This document shows positions 1 through 7,473 of a stretch of DNA of 17,305 bases, one piece after another. The notes beneath the pieces were generated by a model. The model had not been told where the DNA came from, did no database searches, and saw only the letters and a program-made list of their open reading frames with translations. Made by a program: the position numbers and the translations under genes. Source of the stretch: an uncultured Candidatus Saccharibacteria bacterium (GTDB lineage Bacteria; Patescibacteria; Saccharimonadia; Saccharimonadales; UBA6022); the NCBI GenBank assembly GCA_946479115.1, contig CAMLED010000009.1, positions 1 through 17,305 of the forward strand. The letters are read 5' to 3'. Position 1 is the first letter of the stretch, and every line of letters starts with the position of its first letter.

Positions 1-55
1 CGCTAAGTATGAAAATCGCAATGAAAATCAGTAAAATTATTAAAAATCCGTCCAT
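1..55 (-). CDS. Start of unidentified membrane-anchored protein (partial)
   Basis: An ATG directly follows the ddl stop codon (TAA then ATG, no spacer) and is preceded by GGAGGAA inside the last ddl codons, a strong Shine-Dalgarno match at proper spacing. Eighteen codons are visible before the window ends: M-D-G followed by an almost unbroken hydrophobic stretch (FLIILLIFIAIFILS), which looks like an N-terminal transmembrane helix or signal anchor. Translation is almost certainly coupled to ddl. The family cannot be named from so little; RmuC-like proteins and many small membrane proteins begin this way. Confidence 0.6.
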   Translation of the reverse strand, partial: MDGFLIILLIFIAIFILS

Positions 56-1111
56 TTATTCCTCCAGTTCTGTTTCCTCTATTGTATCATCTGTTGCAAG
101 AAAGATTAATCGTTCAATCAATTGAGGGTACGACACGCCTTCACCCCGCCATAATTTTGGATACATGCTAATATTCGTAAAGCCAGGAAGCGTATTTACT
201 TCATTCACATACAAAGTGTTATCTTCAGTCAAAAAGAAATCGACACGCGCTAAGCCTTTGCAACCTAGTATTTCGTAAACCAAACCGGCTTGCTGACGTA
301 TATGTGCTGCCATCTCATCAGACAAATCTGCTGGGATAATTGTTTGTGAACCACTATCTGCTGCATATTTAGCTGTATAACTATAAAAATCTTCACCTGG
401 TTTAATCTCACCCACTCCACTGGTTTGGTGAAGTGGCGGATTACCAAGCACCGCAACTTCGATTTCTCGCCCAGCAATACCGCGCTCGATCAGCACCGTT
501 TCGTCATGCTGATGCGCCAGCTCAAGCGCCTGTAGCAATTCGTCCTCGCTGTAGACTTTACTAACACCAACTGAGCTTCCTGCGCGAGCAGGTTTGACAA
601 ACATCGGGCTTCCTAGTCGCATGCTTAGATGATTAAAATCAGGAGCTGCATCGTAACGGCGATGTACGTCATAGGCGGCAATCGCAATGCTATGTGTACT
701 CAAGATTTCTTTTGTTGCCAGTTTATCCATACAAATAGCACTGGCCGTCATATCACACCCTACGATTGGAATATGTAGAAGCTGTGCCAAACCTTGCACG
801 CTGCCGTCTTCACCATTCTTACCGTGCAGAATCGGCAAGAGCACGTCCGGTTTAATCAGACGATTATTAGGGATGGTCATAAAACCCTTTGATCCGAGTA
901 CCGGTACCAGCTGTGATGCATTGTGCGTTGTGACTTCGTTATTATCAAACGAGTCGAGTAGCCACCATTTGCCATGCACATCAATAAACCCAAGTTGCAC
1001 ATCAAACTTTGTGTCATCAATTGCCGCATAGACATTGCGTGCTGAAGAGATTGAAACATCATGTTCAGATGATTCACCGCCGAACAGTAACATGACGATC
1101 GTGCGCTGCAT
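56..1111 (-). CDS. ddl: D-alanine--D-alanine ligase
   Basis: ATP-grasp enzyme of 351 residues that joins two D-alanines in the cytoplasm for the peptidoglycan stem peptide. Seen in order: N-terminal LLFGGESSEHDVS; LHGKNGEDGSVQG and the GCDMTASAICMDK segment; the ATP-grasp lysine loop FVKPARAGSSVGVSK; the FYSYTAKY loop; and the metal/ATP motif RVDFFL...YVNEVNTLPGFT. All expected core motifs are present and the length is normal. The ATG at 1111 is preferred over an upstream in-frame codon at 1138, because a TGCTATACT extended -10 box (hexamer 1118-1123) ends 6 nt before it and the upstream start would precede the promoter. There is no Shine-Dalgarno sequence, so the mRNA is probably leaderless. 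The prepilin-like gene ends 33 nt upstream on the same strand and a membrane-protein gene abuts downstream. Presence of ddl indicates the cell makes its own peptidoglycan. Confidence 0.95.
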   Translation of the reverse strand: MQRTIVMLLFGGESSEHDVSISSARNVYAAIDDTKFDVQLGFIDVHGKWWLLDSFDNNEVTTHNASQLVPVLGSKGFMTIPNNRLIKPDVLLPILHGKNGEDGSVQGLAQLLHIPIVGCDMTASAICMDKLATKEILSTHSIAIAAYDVHRRYDAAPDFNHLSMRLGSPMFVKPARAGSSVGVSKVYSEDELLQALELAHQHDETVLIERGIAGREIEVAVLGNPPLHQTSGVGEIKPGEDFYSYTAKYAADSGSQTIIPADLSDEMAAHIRQQAGLVYEILGCKGLARVDFFLTEDNTLYVNEVNTLPGFTNISMYPKLWRGEGVSYPQLIERLIFLATDDTIEETELEE

Positions 1112-1117
1112 ACTGTT

Positions 1118-1126
1118 AGTATAGCA
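1118..1126 (-). promoter_or_regulatory. Extended -10 promoter of ddl
   Basis: The minus strand reads TGC-TATACT, then AACAGT, then the ATG of ddl. With the usual 6-8 nt from -10 to transcription start, the RNA would begin at or within a base or two of the start codon. Confidence 0.6.
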
Positions 1127-1144
1127 CGCTAAACACACGCATTA

Positions 1145-1750
1145 TTACGCGCCAGCCGGAGGAGTTTCGCTACACGATGAAATATTCGTAATGGTAAAAG
1201 AATACTTATAGTAATCCTTTGTCGCAACATATGGTGTCGGATTATTTCCACCAATCGTCGCATGATTACAGATATAGTAGTTCGCACTATAAAATGCAGA
1301 TTCGCGGAAGCCCATACGACGATACATAGTAGTATTTTGTGGTCCGCTTGCTGCCATATTCCACGCGCTGAGAATATAGCTTGTGCCATCGCTTGCATAC
1401 ATATAGCAGCCGTTTCCACCATTTGCACCCTTAGCCGGTTGCTGACTTTGCGGAAGACTTCCTGTGAGACCTGGAACCCAATCAGCCTGACTTGATCCGG
1501 CCGGACAGTTATCATCCGAGTACACAGTCGTAAGTGCACCCGTTGAAGGATACGAGCCATTATTATCAACGGCGTATAGTTCAATTCGCTTTGCTACCGC
1601 CTGAATGTCAGTCTGGACACGAGAATCCTTACTACGCGCTTGGATACCGTTATAGGCAACAACTGTAATCGCTGCTAAGATTGCGATCACAACAATGACA
1701 ATCAAAAGTTCGACAATTGTAAATCCGCGTTGCTGTGAAAGAGGTCGCAT
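1145..1750 (-). CDS. Type IV prepilin-like protein (class III signal)
   Basis: A 201-residue protein with a short basic leader (MRPLSQQRG), the prepilin peptidase site G9/F10, the conserved E at mature position +5 (FTIVE) and a hydrophobic helix leading into AAITVVAYNGIQARSK. This is the pilin/pseudopilin N-terminus: the helix sits in the inner membrane and packs into the filament core. The rest is a soluble head rich in Gly, Ser, Asn and Tyr with four cysteines (in DDNCPAG, GNGCYMY, YYICNHA and ISSCSE), enough for two disulfides. It stands alone with no pilus machinery nearby, so it may be a minor pilin or an adhesin-like subunit. The ATG at 1750 lies 9 nt after a TGC-TATACA -10 box and lacks a Shine-Dalgarno sequence. 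A second prepilin at 9367-9885 has nearly the same N-terminus but an unrelated head. Confidence 0.85.
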   Translation of the reverse strand: MRPLSQQRGFTIVELLIVIVVIAILAAITVVAYNGIQARSKDSRVQTDIQAVAKRIELYAVDNNGSYPSTGALTTVYSDDNCPAGSSQADWVPGLTGSLPQSQQPAKGANGGNGCYMYASDGTSYILSAWNMAASGPQNTTMYRRMGFRESAFYSANYYICNHATIGGNNPTPYVATKDYYKYSFTITNISSCSETPPAGA

Positions 1751-1759
1751 ATGCTTAAT

Positions 1760-1768
1760 TGTATAGCA
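1760..1768 (-). promoter_or_regulatory. Extended -10 promoter of the first prepilin gene
   Basis: The minus strand reads TGC-TATACA, followed by nine bases and the ATG at 1750. The expected transcription start would leave a leader of only one to three bases. Confidence 0.5.
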
Positions 1769-1799
1769 TATGCATTATGCTCAGCAACCCAAAGAGCGG

Positions 1800-1805
1800 T
1801 ATACT
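1800..1805 (+). promoter_or_regulatory. -10 promoter box of rarA, leaderless geometry
   Basis: TATACT at 1800-1805 is followed by six bases (ACTACT) and then the rarA ATG at 1812. It has the same hexamer and spacing as the ddl promoter. No Shine-Dalgarno sequence is present. Confidence 0.55.
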
Positions 1806-1811
1806 ACTACT

Positions 1812-2984
1812 ATGGAACGAATCCCTTTAGCTGAACGAATGCGCCCAACTTCACTCGATGAGATTATTGGCCAAACGCATCTACTGGGCGATGGTGAGAT
1901 CTTGCGGCAAATCGTTCGCAAAAAAGAACCGGTTAGCTTAATTCTTTGGGGGCCACCTGGCAGTGGCAAAACAACTCTTGCGCGTATTATCGCCAGTGAA
2001 GTCAATGCTGAATTTATTGAATTATCTGCTGTGACTAGTGGCAAAAAAGATGTCGAGAGAGTTGTCGAACACGCCAGACAAAATTGGAACCTGCAGATGC
2101 GCACTATTCTATTCGTCGATGAAATCCATCGTTTTAATAAAGCTCAACAGGATGCGTTTTTACCTCATGTTGAATCTGGACTTATTACATTGTTCGGTGC
2201 CACAACTGAAAACCCTAGCTTTGAAATTATTAACCCACTTCTATCTCGTAGCCGAGTACTTGTTCTAGAGCCACTTAAAAAAGATGAAATAATATCAATC
2301 CTAAAACGCGCACTCAAGGACGGCAAAGCGACGAAGAAGGTGACACCAAAAGCACTCGATTACTTAGCGGAGCTGGCTGGTGGTGATGCTCGTGTCGCCC
2401 TTGGGAACCTAGAACTAGCTCTGTCAATGGACGAAAAAGTCACTCCAGAGATTGTTAAAGTTGCTGCTCAAAAGCGCGTTCCTGGGTACGACAAAAAAGG
2501 TGAGATGCACTATAACGTCATTAGCGCTTTTATTAAAAGCATGCGCGGCAGCAATGTCGATGCCACACTTTATTACCTAGCGCGTATGATTGATGCTGGC
2601 GAAGATCCAAAATTTATTGCCCGTCGCATGCTTATTTTTGCAAGCGAGGACATTGGTCTGGCCGGTAACGGTGCCCTAGGATTAGCACTCAATGCTTTCC
2701 AGGCAGTCGAGCGAGTTGGTATGCCAGAAAGTAGTTACATTCTATTTCATGTTGCAACAGCACTCGCCAAATCTGAAAAATCACGTCAAACGACTGATGC
2801 AATGAACCACGCCCAAGCACTGGCCAAACGATATCCCGACAGTCCCGTTCCCCTTCACTTGCGTAATGCGCCGACAAAACTAATGAAAGATATTGGTTAT
2901 GGCAAAGATTACAAATGGGAAGCTGATTTTAAACATGGCAAAGGCTTTTTGCCGGATGATTTAAAAAACGAAAAGATATTCTAG
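1812..2984 (+). CDS. rarA: Replication-associated recombination protein A (AAA+ ATPase)
   Basis: A 390-residue RarA/MgsA/WRNIP1-family clamp-loader-like ATPase that acts at stalled replication forks. Visible motifs: an N-terminal PLAERMRP-TSLDEIIGQTHLLG segment typical of RarA, Walker A GPPGSGKTT, Walker B LFVDEIHRFNK, sensor 1 FGATTENPSFE, arginine finger region LLSRSRV, and the C-terminal helical tetramerisation region beginning near PGYDKKGEMHYNVISAFIKS and including ARRMLIFASEDIGLA. Length is a little short of E. coli RarA but complete. The ATG at 1812 is chosen because the longer frame, open from 1770, would start upstream of the TATACT box and because homology begins at residue 2. The gene converges on the glycosyltransferase gene, and their stop codons share the palindrome CTAG at 2981-2984. 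Confidence 0.93.
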   Translation: MERIPLAERMRPTSLDEIIGQTHLLGDGEILRQIVRKKEPVSLILWGPPGSGKTTLARIIASEVNAEFIELSAVTSGKKDVERVVEHARQNWNLQMRTILFVDEIHRFNKAQQDAFLPHVESGLITLFGATTENPSFEIINPLLSRSRVLVLEPLKKDEIISILKRALKDGKATKKVTPKALDYLAELAGGDARVALGNLELALSMDEKVTPEIVKVAAQKRVPGYDKKGEMHYNVISAFIKSMRGSNVDATLYYLARMIDAGEDPKFIARRMLIFASEDIGLAGNGALGLALNAFQAVERVGMPESSYILFHVATALAKSEKSRQTTDAMNHAQALAKRYPDSPVPLHLRNAPTKLMKDIGYGKDYKWEADFKHGKGFLPDDLKNEKIF

Positions 2985-4177
2985 CTAGCTTTTGAGCGTT
3001 TAATTGCCTCGCGGTAGCGTGCAACGTAGGCTTTTGCCATCGCATCCGATGAAAACTTTTTCGCTACAGATTCACGGCAATCCTTAGGATCAATCTCGTT
3101 AATGCGTCGCATATATTCTTCGAATTCATGCTCGTCATTTGCAAGAAAGCCATTCACACCATGTTCAATAATCTCTGGCATCGCCCCACGGTTCATCGCA
3201 ATAACCGGTGTACCACAAGCAAGCGCCTCAATGACTGCCATACCAAATGGCTCTTCCCAGTCAATTGGAAACAGCAATGCTTTTGCACGTGAGATAAACT
3301 TCATCTTTTTCTTGCCACTTAGATTACCTGAATAGGTAATCTTTGGATAGCGGAGCGTATAAGACAAAACCTTATCACTGTAATAACGAAATTCCTCCAT
3401 GTTACGATAGTGGCTCATCGGGTTAGCGAGTTCGAGCAACAGCTTGCGGTTTGTTTCGATACCTGCAACTGTGCCTGCCATACGGAGACGGCTTCTTGTT
3501 TTAGCCGCTAATTTTACTGCGGTGTGCTGCCCTTTATCTTTTGTGAATCGTGCCAGCGTAATAAAGTAGTTTTGCTTTTCAGCAACAAACGGGAAATGAT
3601 TAACATCAATTGCATTGTAGACAGTTGGTAGTATGTGCTTCTTCAGTGCCTTTGGCGCTGGGCGCATTAAGGCATCAGAGATACCTACAAGATAGGTACG
3701 ACCCATGTTCTGTGCTAGCTGCTCCCAAAATGCTACATTATCAGGCATACCCTGTTTTAGCGTATTATCACCAGCAAATGGTGGTCCGTGGTTGGTGTGA
3801 ATAACTGGCGGAATATCCTTGTCGGCAGTCGCCCAGGCAAATACCTGCGGACCTAAATAGCCATTATGATCATGAATCACGTCAAAGCCACCATCTTTTT
3901 TAATCTCATTCAACGCAAACTGAACATGCGCACCCATAACTGGCAAAACATCGTAGGCAGGCCGATGAATATGTTTAAATTGCTCTTCAGTATAGAGTGC
4001 ATGTGTTTTAACGCCCTTGATTGTGCGTTCACTATTACCAAAAATCTCGAAATCAACATCAAGCTTTTGCAGTCCATCAACAAGACCCTCAAGTACTAGT
4101 TCGATACCACCGTATCCTTTGATCGGTAAAGCAAGCCATGGCGGCGCTATGATTGCAACTCGCAAACGTTTTTTCAT
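2981..4177 (-). CDS. GT4-type glycosyltransferase
   Basis: A 398-residue GT-B fold protein. The N-terminal Rossmann domain opens with RVAIIAPPW and the glycine-rich acceptor loop KGYGGIE; the C-terminal donor-binding domain shows ITLARFTKDKGQ and the retaining-GT EX7E motif EEPFGMAVIE followed by ACGTPVIA. It should transfer an activated sugar in the cytoplasm, but donor and acceptor cannot be read from sequence. It sits divergent to a debranching-like glycosidase, and a trehalase follows, so storage glucan, trehalose or envelope glycan are all plausible. The ATG at 4177 is taken as the start because conserved GT sequence begins there; a TTG at 4213 is in frame. The start lies 1 nt after the stop of a 15-codon ORF (4179-4226), whose GAAGG could act as Shine-Dalgarno sequence. 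Its stop overlaps the rarA stop. Confidence 0.88.
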   Translation of the reverse strand: MKKRLRVAIIAPPWLALPIKGYGGIELVLEGLVDGLQKLDVDFEIFGNSERTIKGVKTHALYTEEQFKHIHRPAYDVLPVMGAHVQFALNEIKKDGGFDVIHDHNGYLGPQVFAWATADKDIPPVIHTNHGPPFAGDNTLKQGMPDNVAFWEQLAQNMGRTYLVGISDALMRPAPKALKKHILPTVYNAIDVNHFPFVAEKQNYFITLARFTKDKGQHTAVKLAAKTRSRLRMAGTVAGIETNRKLLLELANPMSHYRNMEEFRYYSDKVLSYTLRYPKITYSGNLSGKKKMKFISRAKALLFPIDWEEPFGMAVIEALACGTPVIAMNRGAMPEIIEHGVNGFLANDEHEFEEYMRRINEIDPKDCRESVAKKFSSDAMAKAYVARYREAIKRSKAS

Positions 4178-4178
4178 A

Positions 4179-4226
4179 TTAGCATGTACCTTCGTAGGGG
4201 TTAATGAACCCAAATTTAGTTACCAT
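4179..4226 (-). CDS. Possible 15-residue leader peptide upstream of the glycosyltransferase
   Basis: The minus strand carries ATG at 4226, 15 sense codons (MVTKFGFINPYEGTC) and TAA at 4181-4179, followed by one base and the glycosyltransferase ATG. A TGC-TATAAT promoter ends 9 nt before this ATG, so it would be the first start codon on the transcript, in the leaderless arrangement seen elsewhere in the window. Inside it are a 5-bp hairpin (GGGTT/AACCC, 4198-4211) and GAAGG, which could serve as ribosome-binding site for the next gene. Translational coupling is an inference; a short ORF can also occur by chance in a 50-base leader. Confidence 0.4.
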   Translation of the reverse strand: MVTKFGFINPYEGTC

Positions 4227-4235
4227 AATGGATCT

Positions 4236-4244
4236 ATTATAGCA
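4236..4244 (-). promoter_or_regulatory. Extended -10 promoter of glycosyltransferase and leader ORF
   Basis: The minus strand reads TGC-TATAAT, a perfect extended -10 element. Its hexamer (4236-4241) lies only 11 bases from the plus-strand TATACT at 4253-4258, so the two divergent promoters overlap within one polymerase footprint. Confidence 0.65.
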
Positions 4245-4252
4245 CGACGTTG

Positions 4253-4258
4253 TATACT
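4253..4258 (+). promoter_or_regulatory. -10 promoter box of the debranching-like glycosidase
   Basis: TATACT followed by seven bases and the ATG at 4266, with no Shine-Dalgarno sequence. Leaderless geometry as for ddl and rarA. Confidence 0.55.
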
Positions 4259-4265
4259 AGGTTAT

Positions 4266-5798
4266 ATGGAGGAGATACTAAACAACCCACTCCAACCACC
4301 CTCAGGCTTCAAACTCCTTCGTGGTGAACATCTATTGCAGCCTATTATTACGCATGACGTACGTGAATTCATTCATCCCCCATCAAGCCTCGAACAAATC
4401 CTTCGCCTGACCGGCGCTAGCCGTCCAGAAGATATCGGTAAGCATGGCCCAAGTGTCGCAGCGCTCGCGTTTGACATGCAAACAAATGGTGAAAAAGCCA
4501 TGACACCAAAGCATCTTGATTTATATAAAACGCTCTTTGGTCGTGACAGCCTACGTGTCGCAATTGACCTTATCACCAATTTCCCTGAACTTGGTCGTGC
4601 AACCTGCCTCACACTCGCCGAGCTACAAGGTATCGAAGACGTCATCGAGCGCGAAGAGGAGCCTGGCCGTATTGTGCATGAGGTACGCAAGGAAGATGAT
4701 CCGATTGCCATCGATCTTACCAAGCGGCTCGGCTGGGGCTGGCCATATTATGGTACCGTTGACGCTACCCCTGAGTTTGTCCGTACACTTACTGCCTACT
4801 GCCAACGAACCGAAGAGAACCGCGCCTTCTTGTCCCAAGAATATACCGACCGGCAAGGCAATACGCGCACTATGACTCATGCTCTTGAAATGGCCATCGC
4901 TTGGATTCAGCGAAGACTCAATAGCAACCCTGAGGGATTACTGGAGTTTAAGGCCGCTATTCCTTTGGGTATTGAAAACCAGGTCTGGAAAGATTCTTGG
5001 GATGCGTATCACCATGCTGATGGAACCATCGCTAACCACGACAAAGGCATCGCATCAATCGAAGTCCAAGTAACTACCTACGATGCACTCCTTGATGCGG
5101 CCGAATTATATGAAGAAGCCCTTGATCAGCCAGAACAAGCAGCTGCACTCCGCGGACAAGCAGAGCGCTTAAAGCAAGTAATATTTTCTACATTCTGGAC
5201 GGAAGATAAGGGTGGTTACTTTGTCCTTGGTACCGACCGTGATGAAAATGGTAACCTGCGTCAAATGAAAATTCGTACATCGAATATGGGACATGCGCTC
5301 AATTCACGATTATTGATGGGTGACGACCCTGAGGTTGTACATATGCGCGAAGCCTTAATGCGCCAATTGCTTTCCCCAGAGATGCTTAATATTAGTGGCA
5401 TCCGTACCCTGGCGAGCGACGAATACCGATTTCGTCCTGGTTCATATCACAATGGCAGTGTCTGGCTATGGGATTCTCATCATATTGCAAAAGGCATGCG
5501 ACGTCACGGCTACCATGAGCAGGCTGACGACTTAGATTGGCGAGCACTTAATGCGGTCAATACGACACATATCTTCCCTGAATATGCACGCGGAGATGAT
5601 AGTAATCGACCAAGTATAAATCAGCAGACCATTATCGTGTGGGACGAAATAAATCAGCGTGAAAACAAAGTAGAACAACCACCTCAAGAGGTACAGGCGT
5701 GGACGGTAGCCGTTATCTTGGCGATTAAGCGCCGTCTAGAACGACGCGGTATCGATCTACGAACCTATCGTACCGACGATATGCAAAAAGCCGCTTAA
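4266..5798 (+). CDS. Amylo-alpha-1,6-glucosidase (glycogen debranching)-like glycoside hydrolase
   Basis: A 510-residue protein resembling the (alpha/alpha)6-barrel catalytic part of bacterial glycogen debranching enzymes. Recognisable blocks: LFGRDSLRVAIDL (about residues 90-102), EEPGRIVHEVR (131-141), WPYYGTVDATPEFV (159-172), NQVWKDSWDAYHHADG (238-253) with EVQVTTYDALL after it, and SYHNGSVWLWDSHHIAKG near the C-terminus. The usual N-terminal beta-sandwich of two-domain debranching enzymes is missing or reduced to about 80 residues. No signal peptide is visible, so it should act on cytoplasmic alpha-glucan; exact linkage is uncertain because related barrels (GH15, GH63, GH133) share these motifs. 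The frame stays open upstream to 4017 across the divergent glycosyltransferase gene, but the ATG at 4266 with its promoter is the credible start. It converges on the trehalase gene; the stop codons share TTAA at 5795-5798. Confidence 0.82.
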   Translation: MEEILNNPLQPPSGFKLLRGEHLLQPIITHDVREFIHPPSSLEQILRLTGASRPEDIGKHGPSVAALAFDMQTNGEKAMTPKHLDLYKTLFGRDSLRVAIDLITNFPELGRATCLTLAELQGIEDVIEREEEPGRIVHEVRKEDDPIAIDLTKRLGWGWPYYGTVDATPEFVRTLTAYCQRTEENRAFLSQEYTDRQGNTRTMTHALEMAIAWIQRRLNSNPEGLLEFKAAIPLGIENQVWKDSWDAYHHADGTIANHDKGIASIEVQVTTYDALLDAAELYEEALDQPEQAAALRGQAERLKQVIFSTFWTEDKGGYFVLGTDRDENGNLRQMKIRTSNMGHALNSRLLMGDDPEVVHMREALMRQLLSPEMLNISGIRTLASDEYRFRPGSYHNGSVWLWDSHHIAKGMRRHGYHEQADDLDWRALNAVNTTHIFPEYARGDDSNRPSINQQTIIVWDEINQRENKVEQPPQEVQAWTVAVILAIKRRLERRGIDLRTYRTDDMQKAA

Positions 5799-7384
5799 GA
5801 CCGTTCCGACTCGTCAAGCAGTGCGGCTAGTACACCGTTCGTCCAGCCGAATCCGTCTTGTAGTGGATATTCCCCGCCGCCGCCGACGCCACTCTCACCT
5901 ACGACATCGTATTTTTCAATCAACTTACCTTTTGCCTTAAAGACTTTAGTATTTGTCATAATCCAACGCTCTTTAATCGTATTAGCAAGGTCGTGATAGC
6001 CATAATTACGAAGGCCCTCAATTGCTACCCATTGCAGCGGAGCCCACCCATTCGGTGCATCCCATTGCTGGCCGGTGTTTTCGAGTGTCGTCACGAGCCC
6101 GCCAGGTTGCAGGAAATCTTTTTCGATGCGTTTTGCGACAGCCTCGGCTTGTTGCGAGGTGGCAATTTTTGCATACAGTGGAAATACTCCAGCAAGTGTA
6201 ATGTGTTTGGTTGTAGTGTGCTTCTTAAAGTTGTAATCGAAAAAGAACTGCTCTGACTCGTCCCAGCAATATTGCTGAATCGCCTCTTGGCGTCGTTCAG
6301 CTGCATGCAAAAATTTCTTTGCAAGGAGTGGTTGCAGCATGTAGCGATATGCTTCAGCAATGGTTATTTCTAATTGGTATAGTAGGCTATTCAGATCAAC
6401 AGGAATAATATCCGTTGTATGGATTGTTTTAATGTCGGATGGATCATCAAACCAACGTGAACTAAAATCCCAGCCGGATTCAGCACCAGCGCGAAGATGC
6501 AGATACAATGCATTTAAGGCAACACCGTTTTTACCATGTGCCGTCTCGACGTCTTCCTTGTATGATTCAGGACGCGGTGTATTTTTGTTATCGTAATAAC
6601 GATTCATAATAATACCATTCGACATTTGAACCACTCGCGCGAGCGCCTGTTGATCAGGATTCTCACGTGTCGAGCGGCGACCCTTCATCCAGAAACGATA
6701 CTCCATTAATAAGTACGGCAAGTATTCGATGAGCACGCGACGACGTCCCTTGTGACGTGCAAGTAATTTCACCATGTGGGAAAAGAATGGCGGCTGTGAA
6801 CGGCTAAGGAAATACGTGCGGTTCGCGGTAGGAATAAAACCAAATTTACGAATCATGTATGCGTAGTTTTTAATCATGCCTTCGATCGTATCCCAGCGAT
6901 GATCCGCCGCAAGACCTAACATGATGAAATAGCTGTCCCAGTAGAACTGTTCACTAAAGCGACCACCAGGTACGACATAGGCATACGGCAAGGCTACAAG
7001 TGAACCACGGTCGCGACGATTCTTGCGTTCAAGTACATGCCATAGTTCATTAATATGCTGTCGCGGTGACATCGTAGGATCAGTGTGATAATTAGAATCG
7101 TACGCACTGTATTTGTAAAAATGTCGAGCGACAAAATCACGTAGATCAAAATCAGGATCGTTTTTGAGTAACAAATATTCTTGCTGAATTTGCTTCATAC
7201 GACGACGTGGAATCAAATCAACAAATGTCTTGCCGTCTTCGTAGACACGCTTGTCTTGCACTTCACCAAACAACATCCCTAACGCTTCGTCGGGGCTTTT
7301 ACCGGTACGAGCTAATTGGCCCGTCGTTAGCACGACAGATGACTTGACTTTATCTGCACTAGTTTCAAGAGTTTTTTTGATCAT
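5795..7384 (-). CDS. treA: Trehalase, GH37 family
   Basis: A 529-residue inverting alpha,alpha-trehalase, hydrolysing trehalose to two glucoses. Both trehalase signatures are intact: PGGRFSEQFYWDSY (about residues 139-152) and QWDAPNGWAP near residue 450. Other family blocks are KTFVDLIPRR, PRPESYKEDVETA, ESGWDFSSRW (contains the likely acid aspartate) and GGGGEYPLQDGFGWTNGV (contains the likely base glutamate). Secretory signal sequence is absent, so the enzyme is probably cytoplasmic, like E. coli TreF rather than periplasmic TreA; the symbol is therefore approximate. The ATG at 7384 is preferred over a TTG at 7396, because the TTG overlaps the TATACT -10 box (7396-7401). The 3' end overlaps the debranching-like gene on the opposite strand by 4 bp with no terminator. 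I recall no trehalose-synthesis gene among its neighbours here. Confidence 0.93.
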   Translation of the reverse strand: MIKKTLETSADKVKSSVVLTTGQLARTGKSPDEALGMLFGEVQDKRVYEDGKTFVDLIPRRRMKQIQQEYLLLKNDPDFDLRDFVARHFYKYSAYDSNYHTDPTMSPRQHINELWHVLERKNRRDRGSLVALPYAYVVPGGRFSEQFYWDSYFIMLGLAADHRWDTIEGMIKNYAYMIRKFGFIPTANRTYFLSRSQPPFFSHMVKLLARHKGRRRVLIEYLPYLLMEYRFWMKGRRSTRENPDQQALARVVQMSNGIIMNRYYDNKNTPRPESYKEDVETAHGKNGVALNALYLHLRAGAESGWDFSSRWFDDPSDIKTIHTTDIIPVDLNSLLYQLEITIAEAYRYMLQPLLAKKFLHAAERRQEAIQQYCWDESEQFFFDYNFKKHTTTKHITLAGVFPLYAKIATSQQAEAVAKRIEKDFLQPGGLVTTLENTGQQWDAPNGWAPLQWVAIEGLRNYGYHDLANTIKERWIMTNTKVFKAKGKLIEKYDVVGESGVGGGGEYPLQDGFGWTNGVLAALLDESERS

Positions 7385-7395
7385 ATCTATGTACA

Positions 7396-7401
7396 AGTAT
7401 A
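7396..7401 (-). promoter_or_regulatory. -10 promoter box of trehalase
   Basis: TATACT on the minus strand ends 11 bases before the ATG at 7384. The expected leader is about four bases, with no Shine-Dalgarno sequence. The typA terminator lies 39 bases upstream, so trehalase is transcribed on its own. Confidence 0.5.
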
Positions 7402-7439
7402 AGCGCTATTGAACACCGATACAATTGTGTTTTTGTAAA

Positions 7440-7469
7440 AAAATAGACGCCGATGATGGCGTCTATTTT
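7440..7469 (-). terminator. Rho-independent terminator of typA
   Basis: A 12-bp perfect stem (7440-7451 with 7458-7469) around a 6-nt loop, core GACGCC/GGCGTC, begins 4 bases after the typA stop. On the minus strand it is followed by an uninterrupted T run and then ACAAAA. Confidence 0.9.
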
Positions 7470-7473
7470 ATGA

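Noticed and set aside
1129..1584. 151-codon open frame on the minus strand
   Set aside because: It lies in another frame of the well-supported prepilin gene and has no recognisable motifs.
4017..4265. Upstream extension of the debranching-like gene
   Set aside because: It runs antisense through the glycosyltransferase start and precedes the TATACT promoter; family similarity begins only after 4266.
7385..7396. TTG start for trehalase at 7396
   Set aside because: The codon overlaps the -10 promoter hexamer, so it would not be on the transcript.
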